Source: Rahnella rivi (lineage in GTDB: Bacteria; Pseudomonadota; Gammaproteobacteria; Enterobacterales; Enterobacteriaceae). Taken from it: a stretch of 64,000 nucleotides of DNA. The position numbers were made by a program, and so were the translations under genes. Of this stretch, positions 1 to 8,484 are shown one piece after another. Each line of letters starts with the position of its first letter. Position 1 is the first letter of the stretch. The notes beneath the pieces are model-generated. The model was not told the DNA's origin, searched no databases, and saw only the letters and a list, made by a program, of their open reading frames with translations. Where the stretch lies: assembly GCF_019049655.1 (NCBI RefSeq), contig NZ_JAFMOX010000064.1:62001-126000 (forward strand). Direction: 5' to 3'.

Positions 1-902
1 ACTCCCAACATCAACAACGCGGCAATAACACGGATAGCCCACTCAAAACCGCTGCCAAAGTGATTAATTAGCACGGTGAAAGTCTGCATTACACCTGCCG
101 ATAGATTAATATCACTGTGAGGGATCACTGCAGCGATAGACAACCCGCCAATAGAACTCAGGAAGATGGCCGCAACCATTAACAACAGCATCGCGAGCGG
201 ATAGTCCCGACCCGGATTCTTCATTTCGTTGACATGGGTTGCAGAAGCCTCAACACCCATGTAACTCAGGATAAACGCCACGAATACCACTAAGGTACCC
301 ATCTGGGTAAAGTCCGGGAAGAAAGTCGACATACTCATTTTGATAGCCACCGGCGCACCGGAATGCAAATAGCTAAGCGCCAAAACAACCAGAATTAATG
401 CAGGCAGCAGGATACCTGCGAAAAAACCGATTTTTGCAATACGTGCCGTATTCCTGGTGCCGCCGAACTGCGTTAAAGCCAGACCCCAGAGGATCACCAG
501 CGCCGCTACCGTTTTTACTATCGGATCGTTGTTTAGCTCCGGCCATTTGAGGATGTAAGAGAGCGCACCCAGCACAAAATAGAGCATGGGGATAAACCCT
601 ATCGCGATTTGCAAATAGCCGAACGAAATAGCCGCAAACCCCCATTTTTCACCCAGCGTTTTAGAAACCCAGGTGAAAACGCCCCCCTCCTGCCACCCTT
701 CTACCGTCGCCATTTCCGCCGCACAAAGACCGACGGGAATAAACCACAGCAGACCGCCCAACAGCAGAAAGAAAATAAGGGAAAAACCCGAGGTAGCAAA
801 CGTGGGATATTCATAAACGGCCATCACCATCGACGCCGTGATAGCAAAAAAGCCCAACAACGATAATTGTTTAGGTGCGGCGCTTTTTACTGTGCTCGCC
901 AT
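1..902 (-). CDS. gadC: Glutamate:GABA antiporter GadC (C-terminus outside window)
   Basis: Inner-membrane APC-family exchanger that imports glutamate and exports GABA made by GadB, removing protons from the cytoplasm in acid. The visible N-terminal ~300 residues begin MASTVKSAAPKQLSLLGFF and hold about seven or eight hydrophobic segments. They include the GadC-type stretch AEMATVEGWQEGGVFTW and a conserved SYMGVEASATHVNEM loop. The start is the ATG at 902, preceded by a good Shine-Dalgarno (CTTCAGGAG). The gene lies 102 bp downstream of gadB in the same direction, as in gadBC operons. It is truncated by the window edge, so completeness of the C-terminal pH plug cannot be judged. Assignment rests on recognised GadC sequence and the gadB neighbour. 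Confidence 0.93.
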   Translation of the reverse strand, partial: MASTVKSAAPKQLSLLGFFAITASMVMAVYEYPTFATSGFSLIFFLLLGGLLWFIPVGLCAAEMATVEGWQEGGVFTWVSKTLGEKWGFAAISFGYLQIAIGFIPMLYFVLGALSYILKWPELNNDPIVKTVAALVILWGLALTQFGGTRNTARIAKIGFFAGILLPALILVVLALSYLHSGAPVAIKMSMSTFFPDFTQMGTLVVFVAFILSYMGVEASATHVNEMKNPGRDYPLAMLLLMVAAIFLSSIGGLSIAAVIPHSDINLSAGVMQTFTVLINHFGSGFEWAIRVIAALLMLG

Positions 903-961
903 AACTGATCTCCTGAAGGAAGCGCAGAGTCTTCTCAGTAAGTTTTAATCTGAAATTTAGG

Positions 962-983
962 GGGGTGACTTTCGGGTCACCCC
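962..983 (-). other. Intercistronic hairpin between gadB and gadC
   Basis: An 8-bp perfect GC-rich stem (GGGGTGAC / GTCACCCC) with a 6-nt loop lies in the 102-bp gadB-gadC gap. There is no T-run on the minus strand, so it is more likely an RNA-stability or partial attenuation element than a terminator. That function is inference. Confidence 0.5.
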
Positions 984-1004
984 GGAACAAGAGAGGTCAC
1001 GCGT

Positions 1005-2390
1005 TTATGCGTGATTAAAGCCGCCCGTGCGTGATGCGCTGGAAGGCTGGCTGAGCGGGTGACTCATGAAATCATTCAGCGCACGTTTCATATCTTCAAT
1101 GAGCAGGCAGCCGAGGTCGTAGCTCACACCGTGACGGACCAGAATGCGCTGAATCACCAAATCTTCACGGTGGGACGGCATGGAGTAAGCCGGCACCTGC
1201 CAGCCACGCACGCGGAGTTTCTCAGCCAGATCGTAGAGCGTGTAACCGCCAAGGTAAGCGCCCTCTTTCAGCGTCCAGGCCAGTGCAGGGATACCTTTTT
1301 GGCTGTCGCCATCGAAAATGATCTCAAACGGCCCGAGCTTGCCGATTTCCGCTGCCAGATGCTGAGCCGTGGCGTAGCAGGCATTATGGATTTTGGCGTA
1401 ACCCTCACGCCCCAGGCGCAGGAAGTTGTAGTACTGGGCAACGATCTGCCCGCCCGGTCGTGAAAAGTTAAGCGCAAAGGTCGGCATGTTGCCGCCCAGA
1501 TAGTTAACATTGAAAATCAGCTCTTCAGGCAAGTCTGCCACCTCACGCCACACGACCCAGCCTGCGCCAAGCGGGGCCAGACCGAATTTATGGCCTGATG
1601 CATTGATGGATTTAACCCGCGGCAGCCGGAAATCCCACTCCAGTTCCGGCGCACAAAATGGCGCCAGAAAACCGCCGCTGGCACCGTCGATATGCATGGG
1701 AATATCCTGCCCGGTCTGCAGCTGCAGCTGATCAAGCGCATCGCTCACCGCTTTTACCGGCTCGTACTGGCAGGTAAATGTCACGCCAAGCGTAGGGATC
1801 ACCCCGATGGTGTTTTCATCCACACGCTTTAACACCTCTTCCGGACACATGATCAGACGATCGCCTTCCAGAGGAATTTCACGCAATTCGACGTCAAAAT
1901 AGCGGGCAAATTTGTGCCAGCAAATTTGTACCGGGCCGCAAATCAGGTTGGGTTTATCCACTGACAAACCTTGTGCTGCGCGTTTCTTACGCCACTGCCA
2001 CTTCAGCGCTAACCCGCCCAGCATCGCCGCTTCTGAAGAGCCAATCGTCGAGCAGCCCAGCGTGGTGTCCGGCGTTGGCGAATTCCACAGGTCGGCCAGC
2101 ATTCGCACGCAGCGCGCTTCTATTTCCGCCGTCTGCGGATATTCATCTTTATCGATCATATTTTTGTCGATGGACAAATCCATCAGCTCACGGATTTCAT
2201 CATCCACCCAGGTCTGACAAAAAGTCGCAAGGTTCTGACGTGAATTACCATCCAGGAGTAATTCATCACGGATCGCATTAAATATATTGCGAGGCTCACA
2301 CTCTGCTATTGGAAAAACTGAAGTGGGTAATGATGATGCTAACTCTGCTGACGCATAAACGTCATCTTTATTCGATTGTGTAACTTTCAT
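1005..2390 (-). CDS. gadB: Glutamate decarboxylase, PLP-dependent
   Basis: Converts L-glutamate to GABA and CO2 while consuming a cytoplasmic proton; partner of GadC. The 461-aa product aligns by eye with E. coli GadA/B (466 aa) throughout: RQNLATFCQTWVDDE, CGPVQICWHKFARYFDVELR and FNVNYLGGNMPTFALNFSRP. The PLP lysine is in INASGHKFG (about K268). The frame opens further upstream at 2450, but I chose the ATG at 2390 because it has an SD-like AGTGAG and gives the family length. The N-terminus differs from E. coli (MKVTQSNKDDVYASAEL), and the C-terminus ends with a His near the end (FNHA), as in acid-regulated GadB. It is the first gene of gadBC. Confidence 0.96.
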   Translation of the reverse strand: MKVTQSNKDDVYASAELASSLPTSVFPIAECEPRNIFNAIRDELLLDGNSRQNLATFCQTWVDDEIRELMDLSIDKNMIDKDEYPQTAEIEARCVRMLADLWNSPTPDTTLGCSTIGSSEAAMLGGLALKWQWRKKRAAQGLSVDKPNLICGPVQICWHKFARYFDVELREIPLEGDRLIMCPEEVLKRVDENTIGVIPTLGVTFTCQYEPVKAVSDALDQLQLQTGQDIPMHIDGASGGFLAPFCAPELEWDFRLPRVKSINASGHKFGLAPLGAGWVVWREVADLPEELIFNVNYLGGNMPTFALNFSRPGGQIVAQYYNFLRLGREGYAKIHNACYATAQHLAAEIGKLGPFEIIFDGDSQKGIPALAWTLKEGAYLGGYTLYDLAEKLRVRGWQVPAYSMPSHREDLVIQRILVRHGVSYDLGCLLIEDMKRALNDFMSHPLSQPSSASRTGGFNHA

Positions 2391-2519
2391 ATGCTCGCTC
2401 ACTTTATAAACCATTAAAAGTTTTTTATTTAAAAATATAAGCAACGCCAATAAATGACCAAATCAAAGATTGAACGGTGCCGGGGGAATTCGATAGCGTT
2501 TATGTCATGGAGACTATGA

Positions 2520-2549
2520 CCTGACAGACGATAACCTGACAGACGATAA
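2520..2549. repeat. Perfect tandem repeat of 15 bp upstream of gadB
   Basis: CCTGACAGACGATAA occurs twice with no gap (2520-2534 and 2535-2549), about 130 bp upstream of the gadB start, in the 240-bp space before the next small gene. It may be a regulator-binding repeat or a recent slippage duplication. It does not resemble the GAD box as I remember it. Confidence 0.85.
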
Positions 2550-2629
2550 ATAAAACCGCGCCACAGTCAGTGACTTCTGTTACCTGTTTACAATTCAAAT
2601 TCTGCAATAAATAAATTATAATCAATACG

Positions 2630-2884
2630 TTATTTTCCCGATAATAGACGCAATAAAAAACGCCTTACTTTATGGGAACTAATTAATTTATAACTTTGGA
2701 CAACCTTGTCATTTGCAGTCTCCAAAGTTGTCATTGGAAACACATCATCTGACTCCAGGAAAATAAACTCTTCATATGTAACCATCTTTGGCGGAACCGT
2801 ATTTCCCGTAGCTATAGTTGAGCCCAGGGACTGCGGCAACATGAAAGAAGTGAGAGTTAAAAGTAAAATTTTTCCAACACGCAT
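2630..2884 (-). CDS. Small secreted protein, possibly HdeA/HdeB-like
   Basis: 84 aa with a clear signal peptide (MRVGKILLLTLTSFMLPQSLG) and a short mature part. The segment VTYEEFIFLESDD resembles the TCEDFLAVDES / TCQEFIDLNP signature of the periplasmic acid chaperones HdeA and HdeB. However, the cysteine is replaced by tyrosine, no other cysteine is present, and the rest of the HdeA fold is missing (mature part about 60 aa against 85-90). It sits just upstream of gadB on the same strand, where an acid chaperone would be expected. It could be a diverged or shortened HdeA/B relative, a decayed copy, or an unrelated secreted peptide. Confidence 0.5.
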   Translation of the reverse strand: MRVGKILLLTLTSFMLPQSLGSTIATGNTVPPKMVTYEEFIFLESDDVFPMTTLETANDKVVQSYKLISSHKVRRFLLRLLSGK

Positions 2885-2953
2885 GATGCCTCTTGTCGGG
2901 TGGATACCGTAAAATAATATATTGATGCTGAGGGCAGCTTCATAACGACAGTT

Positions 2954-3244
2954 TCATAACGACAGCGGGTCCTCTTCTGACCTTGAATAACTGTTCCATA
3001 TATCCAGCAAATATTCTTTTATTCTCACCTTCCGACTTAACTGCCTGCTATAGCAGATAATGTCATTGAGTGATCCCGCCACTTCTTTGGGAAACCTTTT
3101 TTGGTGTTGAGCATTTATTAGCCAGCGACGTAAAAAAAGGTCTTCTTGTGCGGCATCCTGTGATGGATGTCTGTGATTGTTGATGTAAAGAGCTATCAGC
3201 GCGCACCAGGAAAGATGAGCTATTTTTTCATTGGTATTATTCAA
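2954..3244 (-). CDS. Hypothetical 96-aa protein
   Basis: Not recognised. A basic, tryptophan- and leucine-containing soluble protein with no signal peptide or membrane segment. Residues about 35-85 (LFLRRWLINAQHQKR, LNDIICYSRQLSRKVRIKEYLLDI) look helical. It is on the gad strand, between the small secreted protein and the yfdX promoter, so it may belong to the acid-response cluster, for example as a small regulator. That is only inferred from position. Confidence 0.45.
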   Translation of the reverse strand: MNNTNEKIAHLSWCALIALYINNHRHPSQDAAQEDLFLRRWLINAQHQKRFPKEVAGSLNDIICYSRQLSRKVRIKEYLLDIWNSYSRSEEDPLSL

Positions 3245-3370
3245 TTTTCTCTGCCTGATAAAGATAAAGATAAAGATATAATAATTTTTTCAATAACGAA
3301 TTTGTTGTGACAATCTATTCTTTGTTTTCATCAAAATACATAGGATAAACATCCCGTCATTATCATCTCA

Positions 3371-3388
3371 ATCTCACATCTGTAATCC
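3371..3388 (+). promoter_or_regulatory. Candidate EvgA box upstream of yfdX
   Basis: ATCTCACATCTGTAATCC fits the remembered EvgA-box layout TTCYTACA-N2-TGTARGAA at 11 of 16 specified positions, 130 bp before the yfdX start. A second, weaker copy is at 3400-3417 (GGATGACAAGTGTAAGTC, 10 of 16). yfdX is a strong EvgA target in E. coli, and evgA is in this cluster. Confidence 0.4.
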
Positions 3389-3517
3389 ATACTAAACAGG
3401 GATGACAAGTGTAAGTCATATCTCTCACAATAAAGGTGGCGGTCCTATTACCATCATGCAATGTAAACCCTATTCTATAAATGTTTTCCAGAAACAACTT
3501 ATTGAAAGGATATTATT

Positions 3518-4153
3518 ATGAAAAACTTATTATTAGCCAGCATGATAGCTACCGTGATGACCGCGACTCCAGTTTGGGCGTCAGAAAATACTGCCGATGC
3601 TAAAACGGAAACCACTTCAGTTAAAAAGGTTCAACGCGAAGCCGGAGAGGTATTGCACATGGCCGGACAGGGATTTGATGCGATGCGCGATATACAATTG
3701 GCCAGAGTCGCCATATTTCAGGGGCATACTGGAACAGCCGAAAACTTTATCGCTAACGCAACGACCTTGCTCTCTGATACCAGCACAGACTGGAGCAAGT
3801 TCACCAAGATGGATCATAAAGCGAAGATGATTAACGATCAGTATATTATCATTAATTCTAATTTTTCGATTTCAGAGAACTTCGTTGCCTCACCGGAAAA
3901 AGAGGCCGCCATTAAAAAGGCTAACGAGAAAATCTCTGAGGGCGATCCAAAAGGAGCCGTCGACACGCTGCGTTTAGCTGGCATGAGCGTGGTGCAAAAT
4001 CAGTATCTGATGCCATTACAGCAAACACGCCATGCCGTTGCCGAGACCACCCATCTGCTCAACACTGGCAAATACTACGAAGCCAATCTGATGTTGAAAA
4101 GCGCAGAAGATGGAATTGTGGTGGAAAGCCAGCTTTTAGATTTAACCAACTGA
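3518..4153 (+). CDS. yfdX: YfdX family periplasmic stress protein
   Basis: 211 aa with a cleavable signal peptide (MKNLLLASMIATVMTATPVWA) followed by the conserved helical YfdX domain, which contains VQREAGEVLHMAGQGFDAMRD and NKDPKGA-like KISEGDPKGAVDTLRLAG motifs. E. coli YfdX is one of the genes most strongly induced by the EvgAS system and has been tied to acid resistance; its biochemical role is not settled. The start ATG has an AAAGGA SD. The gene converges on evgS, with only 18 bp between the stop codons. Family assignment is firm; function is by homology. Confidence 0.88.
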   Translation: MKNLLLASMIATVMTATPVWASENTADAKTETTSVKKVQREAGEVLHMAGQGFDAMRDIQLARVAIFQGHTGTAENFIANATTLLSDTSTDWSKFTKMDHKAKMINDQYIIINSNFSISENFVASPEKEAAIKKANEKISEGDPKGAVDTLRLAGMSVVQNQYLMPLQQTRHAVAETTHLLNTGKYYEANLMLKSAEDGIVVESQLLDLTN

Positions 4154-4171
4154 TTTGAAATATCACTATTA

Positions 4172-7100
4172 TTATCTGTCTGGCAGTTCTTGAATGTCTG
4201 CCGGGCAAATAATGGTGATCTCTTCACTGACGTCCTGCAAAATGCTTCTGACTGATTTCAGCACTGACAGACAATATTCATTCGTCAACTCAATCTCATC
4301 CATGGCTTCAACAGGGACAAGAATTGTTTTAAGTTCTGCTATTTCGAGAAGCTGAGAAGCACCATGAAGGCGATGCATGGCCTGCCTGAACTTGCTGAAA
4401 GAGCCCACTGTGATTGCCTTCTCAGCTTCAGCCAGATCCTTCTTAGCTTCACGATAGAAAACCTGAATCAGCTCATTGAGCAGATCCTTTTGTCCGCCAG
4501 TGTTGCGATTAAGTACATCCACATTGAGATGAGAAATCGCAGGTGTAACCGGACGCCCCCGCGCAAGCTTATTGAGTTCATTGGTCAGAGTTCCCAGGGA
4601 AACGGGTTTAAAAAGACAGAGATTCATCCCGCTTTGCAAACATTTCTCTCGCATGTGCTCCTGAGCATTTGCCGTCAGTCCCCAAATTTGTAAAGTGGGA
4701 TGGCTTTTTCGTATGTCTTTAGAAAGTGTAATTCCATCTTTGCCCGGCATATTAATGTCAGTAATCAACAAATCGAAATGCATTCTCCCTAGCATTTTCT
4801 CTGCCACATCCCCGTCACTGGCTTCATGCACCTCATAACCGATATTTTGTAATTGCCTCCTGAGCAGCAGGCGGTTAGCTGGATGGTCATCTGCTATCAG
4901 AATAGAGAGAGGGGCGAGAGCTAAAGGCTCACTTTGAGGTACTGAGGAAATGTCTGGCTGTGGCGCACATATTTCCACAGGTAAGTTGAGGGTAAGAGTC
5001 GTTCCGCTGCCGGGCTGGCTATCCATCGTGAGTGTGCCATGCATCAGCGAAACGAGCTCTTTACATATCGCCAGCCCTAAGCCCGACCCGGTTTGCAAAC
5101 GTCCGGACCTGGCCTGGGAGTAACGCGTAAAAAGTGTCGCCTGTTCGTCCTGGGAAATACCGCATCCGGTATCACTGACAAGGATCTGAATTCCGGTTTG
5201 ATAGTCGCTAAACCTATGCTGATGCACACACACCTGAACCCAACCCTTATCAGTAAACTTCAAAGCATTACTGATGAGATTATTCACAATCTGCCTGAGT
5301 GCCTGAGGGTCAACGAGTATCTGTATATCATTGGGAAGAGTAATATTAACATTTAATGAAAGATTTTTTTTCTGTGTAATCCCCTCAAAAGAGCGGCATA
5401 TTTCAAGAATCAGTTTATTAACATCGGTTCTTTGGTAGTGAATCTGATATTTACCTGACGCCACTTTATCAACATCAAGTATTTCGCCGATCAACCCTAA
5501 CAATGATTGCGCTGTGGAATATACCTGTGAAATAGCTTCCCGATGTTGTTGATCATCGAGTTTATGACCGTCCAGTAATTCTAAGAAACCCACAATGGAG
5601 CTGACAGGAGTGCGCAATTCATGTGTCATCGTGGCGAGAAACTGACTTTTTGCTTCCGTTGCAAGAATCGCTTTATTTTTTTCCTCTTCAAGTGCGCTGG
5701 AAAGAGATTCTTTCAGCTGAAGCTGAATTTCCAACTGACGCTCGGACTCTTTACGTTTACGTACTTCACTTAACAGATAAATTCCCCAAATCAGGCTACT
5801 TATAATCAGTGTTCCGGCTAACGCGATGACGAGATAAAATTGCTTGCTGTATAGGTTCCAGGTTTCAATCTGAACTTTAGGCATCTTTGACCATTTTTCA
5901 GTCAACTGAAGTATCTCTCGCGGTGGAATCGACATAAGAGCTTTGTTTAAAATGGATTTCAATTCAGGATCGCTTTTGGATAAGGCAAAACTGATTGGTG
6001 CAAGCGGCATATCTGAGAGGCGCATATAATTTAATGCATTAGGATAATAGTGATCGATGATATAGCGTGCTGATAATTGAGTTGTCACTGCTGCATCAAC
6101 CTCACCTTTATTCACCATATTCATAGCAATGCTGGTGTTTTCTACTAAGATCCATTTTACCTGTGGGTACTTATCCCTGAGTTGACGGTCAATGGTAAAG
6201 TGAGAAGGTATTGCGACCTGAGTAATATCTTTGAGCGAAGTATCCACTGCTCGTTTTAGTTTCGTTACCAGGACAAAAGGGACTTTCATAAAAGGATCAC
6301 TGAATGAAATATGATCTACCCTTTCACTGCTATAAGTGGCGGCGGGGATCAGATCCCACTCCCCTTTAAGCATTATCTTAATCATTTCAGCATTTGAATT
6401 AGTAAATACCGGTTCAAATTCCATACCGGTTTGTATCTGGATAAGATTCAAGATATCACCCATAATGCCGCGAATTTCATTCTCGTGATTGGTGATTGTA
6501 AAAGGAGGATAGTATGGGTTGACAAGCACACGTATTTTTTTATGTTTTTTAAGCCAACTCTTCTCTCGGCCAGTTAATGAAATTGGCTTATTTAAAAATG
6601 AGAGGTTCCCTCTGTCTAGCCAGTTTTGTGTAATCTGAATATTTGTTTCATTTGATATTGCATGAATAAAGTTATTGATAGTTTCACAGAGTATGATTTG
6701 TTCAGAATTAAAAATGAAGTGATTATCCAGATCTGACTGAAGAAAGTAACGTATCACTGAGAGTGACTGAGGAAAAAACTTAGAAATATAATTACCAGTG
6801 GAGATGTTATCACCAATAAAGTAAGTATTTTCATTATCTGATACTGATGACATGGCGAGATAATCAGTATCATAATATTTAATCACTGCATTAGGGAAGT
6901 CAGCTTTGATACTCCCGGCAGGAGGGCATGACTCAGAGCATGCAATAGTGACCGTTTTATCTGTTGATAAAGGCTGCATCGCGTTTTTTAAGGATGTCAC
7001 GAGCGTCGGATAGGTTCTGACTAAAGCCGAGCTATGCAGTAAATCATCCTCTTCATAGGCTTTACGCGTCAATGGGGTAAGCAGCATATCGACGTGGTTT

Positions 7101-7426
7101 TTTCTGAGTTCTTCAAGTGCTTCGGCCTCGCTGCTATACAGTGTAATAGTGATCTTAACACCCAGGCTCTTTTGCATTAACGCCAGATAATCAGCATTAA
7201 TTCCTCTGTAATAATGGTCAACGCTATCGTAAACAACGGGTGAAATCTCAGGCGTCCATGTACCAATAACCAGACTCTGTTTACGGGCAATCAGGCGTAT
7301 TTCATCCTTACTTAATTTGACCCTCTCAAAATTATTAATAAAACTATTTTTAATTTCAATATTCTTTACCGTGGCCGCATTTACAGGGAATAGCACAATT
7401 AAAAGTATAAACGCAAAAATCTTCAT
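4172..7426 (-). CDS. evgS: Hybrid sensor histidine kinase EvgS
   Basis: Inner-membrane acid/stress sensor that passes phosphate through a His-Asp-His relay to EvgA. In order: signal peptide (MKIFAFILLIVLFPVNA); two periplasmic solute-binding-protein-3 domains (about 45-280 and 290-525); one membrane span near 540 (IALAGTLIISSLIWGIYLL); HisKA with ATMTHELRTP (phospho-His about 602); HATPase with DTGCGIS and GSGLGLAICKEL; receiver with LITDINMPGKDG (Asp about 890); and HPt with MHRLHGASQLL (His about 1021). I chose the ATG at 7426, giving 1084 aa. A TTG frame extends to 7456, but the ATG starts the signal peptide and lies 4 bp after the evgA stop, as in E. coli. Somewhat shorter than E. coli EvgS (1197 aa). 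Confidence 0.93.
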   Translation of the reverse strand: MKIFAFILLIVLFPVNAATVKNIEIKNSFINNFERVKLSKDEIRLIARKQSLVIGTWTPEISPVVYDSVDHYYRGINADYLALMQKSLGVKITITLYSSEAEALEELRKNHVDMLLTPLTRKAYEEDDLLHSSALVRTYPTLVTSLKNAMQPLSTDKTVTIACSESCPPAGSIKADFPNAVIKYYDTDYLAMSSVSDNENTYFIGDNISTGNYISKFFPQSLSVIRYFLQSDLDNHFIFNSEQIILCETINNFIHAISNETNIQITQNWLDRGNLSFLNKPISLTGREKSWLKKHKKIRVLVNPYYPPFTITNHENEIRGIMGDILNLIQIQTGMEFEPVFTNSNAEMIKIMLKGEWDLIPAATYSSERVDHISFSDPFMKVPFVLVTKLKRAVDTSLKDITQVAIPSHFTIDRQLRDKYPQVKWILVENTSIAMNMVNKGEVDAAVTTQLSARYIIDHYYPNALNYMRLSDMPLAPISFALSKSDPELKSILNKALMSIPPREILQLTEKWSKMPKVQIETWNLYSKQFYLVIALAGTLIISSLIWGIYLLSEVRKRKESERQLEIQLQLKESLSSALEEEKNKAILATEAKSQFLATMTHELRTPVSSIVGFLELLDGHKLDDQQHREAISQVYSTAQSLLGLIGEILDVDKVASGKYQIHYQRTDVNKLILEICRSFEGITQKKNLSLNVNITLPNDIQILVDPQALRQIVNNLISNALKFTDKGWVQVCVHQHRFSDYQTGIQILVSDTGCGISQDEQATLFTRYSQARSGRLQTGSGLGLAICKELVSLMHGTLTMDSQPGSGTTLTLNLPVEICAPQPDISSVPQSEPLALAPLSILIADDHPANRLLLRRQLQNIGYEVHEASDGDVAEKMLGRMHFDLLITDINMPGKDGITLSKDIRKSHPTLQIWGLTANAQEHMREKCLQSGMNLCLFKPVSLGTLTNELNKLARGRPVTPAISHLNVDVLNRNTGGQKDLLNELIQVFYREAKKDLAEAEKAITVGSFSKFRQAMHRLHGASQLLEIAELKTILVPVEAMDEIELTNEYCLSVLKSVRSILQDVSEEITIICPADIQELPDR

Positions 7427-7430
7427 GAGT

Positions 7431-8045
7431 TTATCCAAGCTTATTTCTTTGCGCAAAACTAAAAAGATCCATCAAAGAATTACAGTTAAGCTTTTCTAAC
7501 AAACGTCTTTTATAGGTACAAACTGTTTTATTGCTAATGTTCATTTTACTGGCGATACTGGTATAATCAGTACCGTTAATCATATATCTGAAAACTTTTA
7601 CTTCCTGCATGGAAAGTGAATCCAGTTTGCCTTGTTCACTTGTTGTCTCGCCATAAAAACGACTCAGCGTGAAAGGGAAATAACTGTAACCATTATTGGC
7701 AGCTTCAATTGCAGACATAATATTATTAAGTCCTTCTTTTTTACTGACAAATCCATTTGCTCCTAATTCTGCACTGCGCTGTCCATAAAAGACTTCATTT
7801 TTAGCCGAAATGACGATAATAGCCCCTGAATAACGACGCTTACGTAATTGCTCCAGCACTTCGATACCGCTTAGTACAGGGATGTCGACATCAATGATAA
7901 GAAGATCGGGTTTTAGCGTTTCGACTTTATTGACGACGTTTCCCCCTTCATCCAGTTCTGCCAAAATGTCTATTCCATTTGCATTAAGCAAATTTCTTAT
8001 CGCGATGAGTGCGATAGGGTGGTCGTCTACGATTATTGCCTTCAT
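7431..8045 (-). CDS. evgA: Response regulator EvgA
   Basis: Cytoplasmic DNA-binding response regulator (204 aa), phosphorylated by EvgS. The receiver domain begins MKAIIVDDHPIALIAIRNLL, with the acidic pair D7/D8, phosphoacceptor D52 (LLIIDVDIP) and the switch lysine in FVSKKEG. A LuxR/FixJ-type HTH occupies about 140-200 (LSMQEVKVFRYMINGTDY, then MNISNKTVCTYKRRLLEKL). It is first in the evgAS operon and divergent from emrKY, the same layout as E. coli. Candidate EvgA boxes precede yfdX and emrK. Confidence 0.95.
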   Translation of the reverse strand: MKAIIVDDHPIALIAIRNLLNANGIDILAELDEGGNVVNKVETLKPDLLIIDVDIPVLSGIEVLEQLRKRRYSGAIIVISAKNEVFYGQRSAELGANGFVSKKEGLNNIMSAIEAANNGYSYFPFTLSRFYGETTSEQGKLDSLSMQEVKVFRYMINGTDYTSIASKMNISNKTVCTYKRRLLEKLNCNSLMDLFSFAQRNKLG

Positions 8046-8484
8046 TATTAAATCATCATCCTTTGATTTAACAAAAATTAAACATCAATTCCTTCAAATT
8101 TCCTGTGTCCGAGAAAATATGAGAAATACATATTACGACATTTACAATTGAAATATGCGAGTCGTTAAATATTAATTAGTGAGGTTGCCACATGAAAAAC
8201 ATTCTAACATTTATTATGGGAGTGAATATAAACGCAATATAAATGAGGGCATAGTTAAAGATGAGAGCTATACGCATTCAGCAATATATTGTTTTAATAT
8301 TGTTAATTTTAGATTAATTATTTCAGCCATCGATTACATACGTAAGAAAAATTCTACAAAGAATACGAATCATTCTTCTATAAATACCATGCCTTTCTAT
8401 TATCTAATAGTTCCAGAACGTGCAGCTTAAACCCAAGTTATCAGGAAGTTAAACTCTTTACTGAGTTCTGCCTTTTTGTCATTG
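8046..8484. promoter_or_regulatory. evgA-emrK divergent intergenic region
   Basis: 439 bp of AT-rich sequence between the divergent evgAS and emrKY operons. It must hold both promoters. A GTG-initiated 83-codon frame at 8179-8430 has no convincing ribosome site and overlaps the candidate EvgA box, so I do not call it a gene. A 16-codon ATG frame at 8191 (MKNILTFIMGVNINAI) has a GAGG 8 nt upstream and could be a leader peptide, but nothing supports it further. Confidence 0.6.
8331..8348 (+). promoter_or_regulatory. Candidate EvgA box upstream of emrK
   Basis: CGATTACATACGTAAGAA matches the remembered layout TTCYTACA-N2-TGTARGAA at 12 of 16 positions; the CGTAAGAA half is the strongest part. 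It lies 137 bp before emrK, similar to the 130-bp spacing of the yfdX candidate. The match was made by eye. Confidence 0.5.

Noticed and set aside
1059..1463. 134-codon frame antisense to gadB
   Set aside because: Shadow of the strongly supported gadB coding frame.
2475..2494. Possible leuX attachment-site repeat (GGTGCCGGGGGAATTCGA) near gadB
   Set aside because: Only the first seven bases agree with the tRNA 3' end (GGTGCCGAAGG...); insufficient for an att site.
8179..8430. 83-codon plus-strand frame between evgA and emrK
   Set aside because: GTG start with no convincing ribosome site, atypical composition, and it overlaps the regulatory region including the candidate EvgA box.
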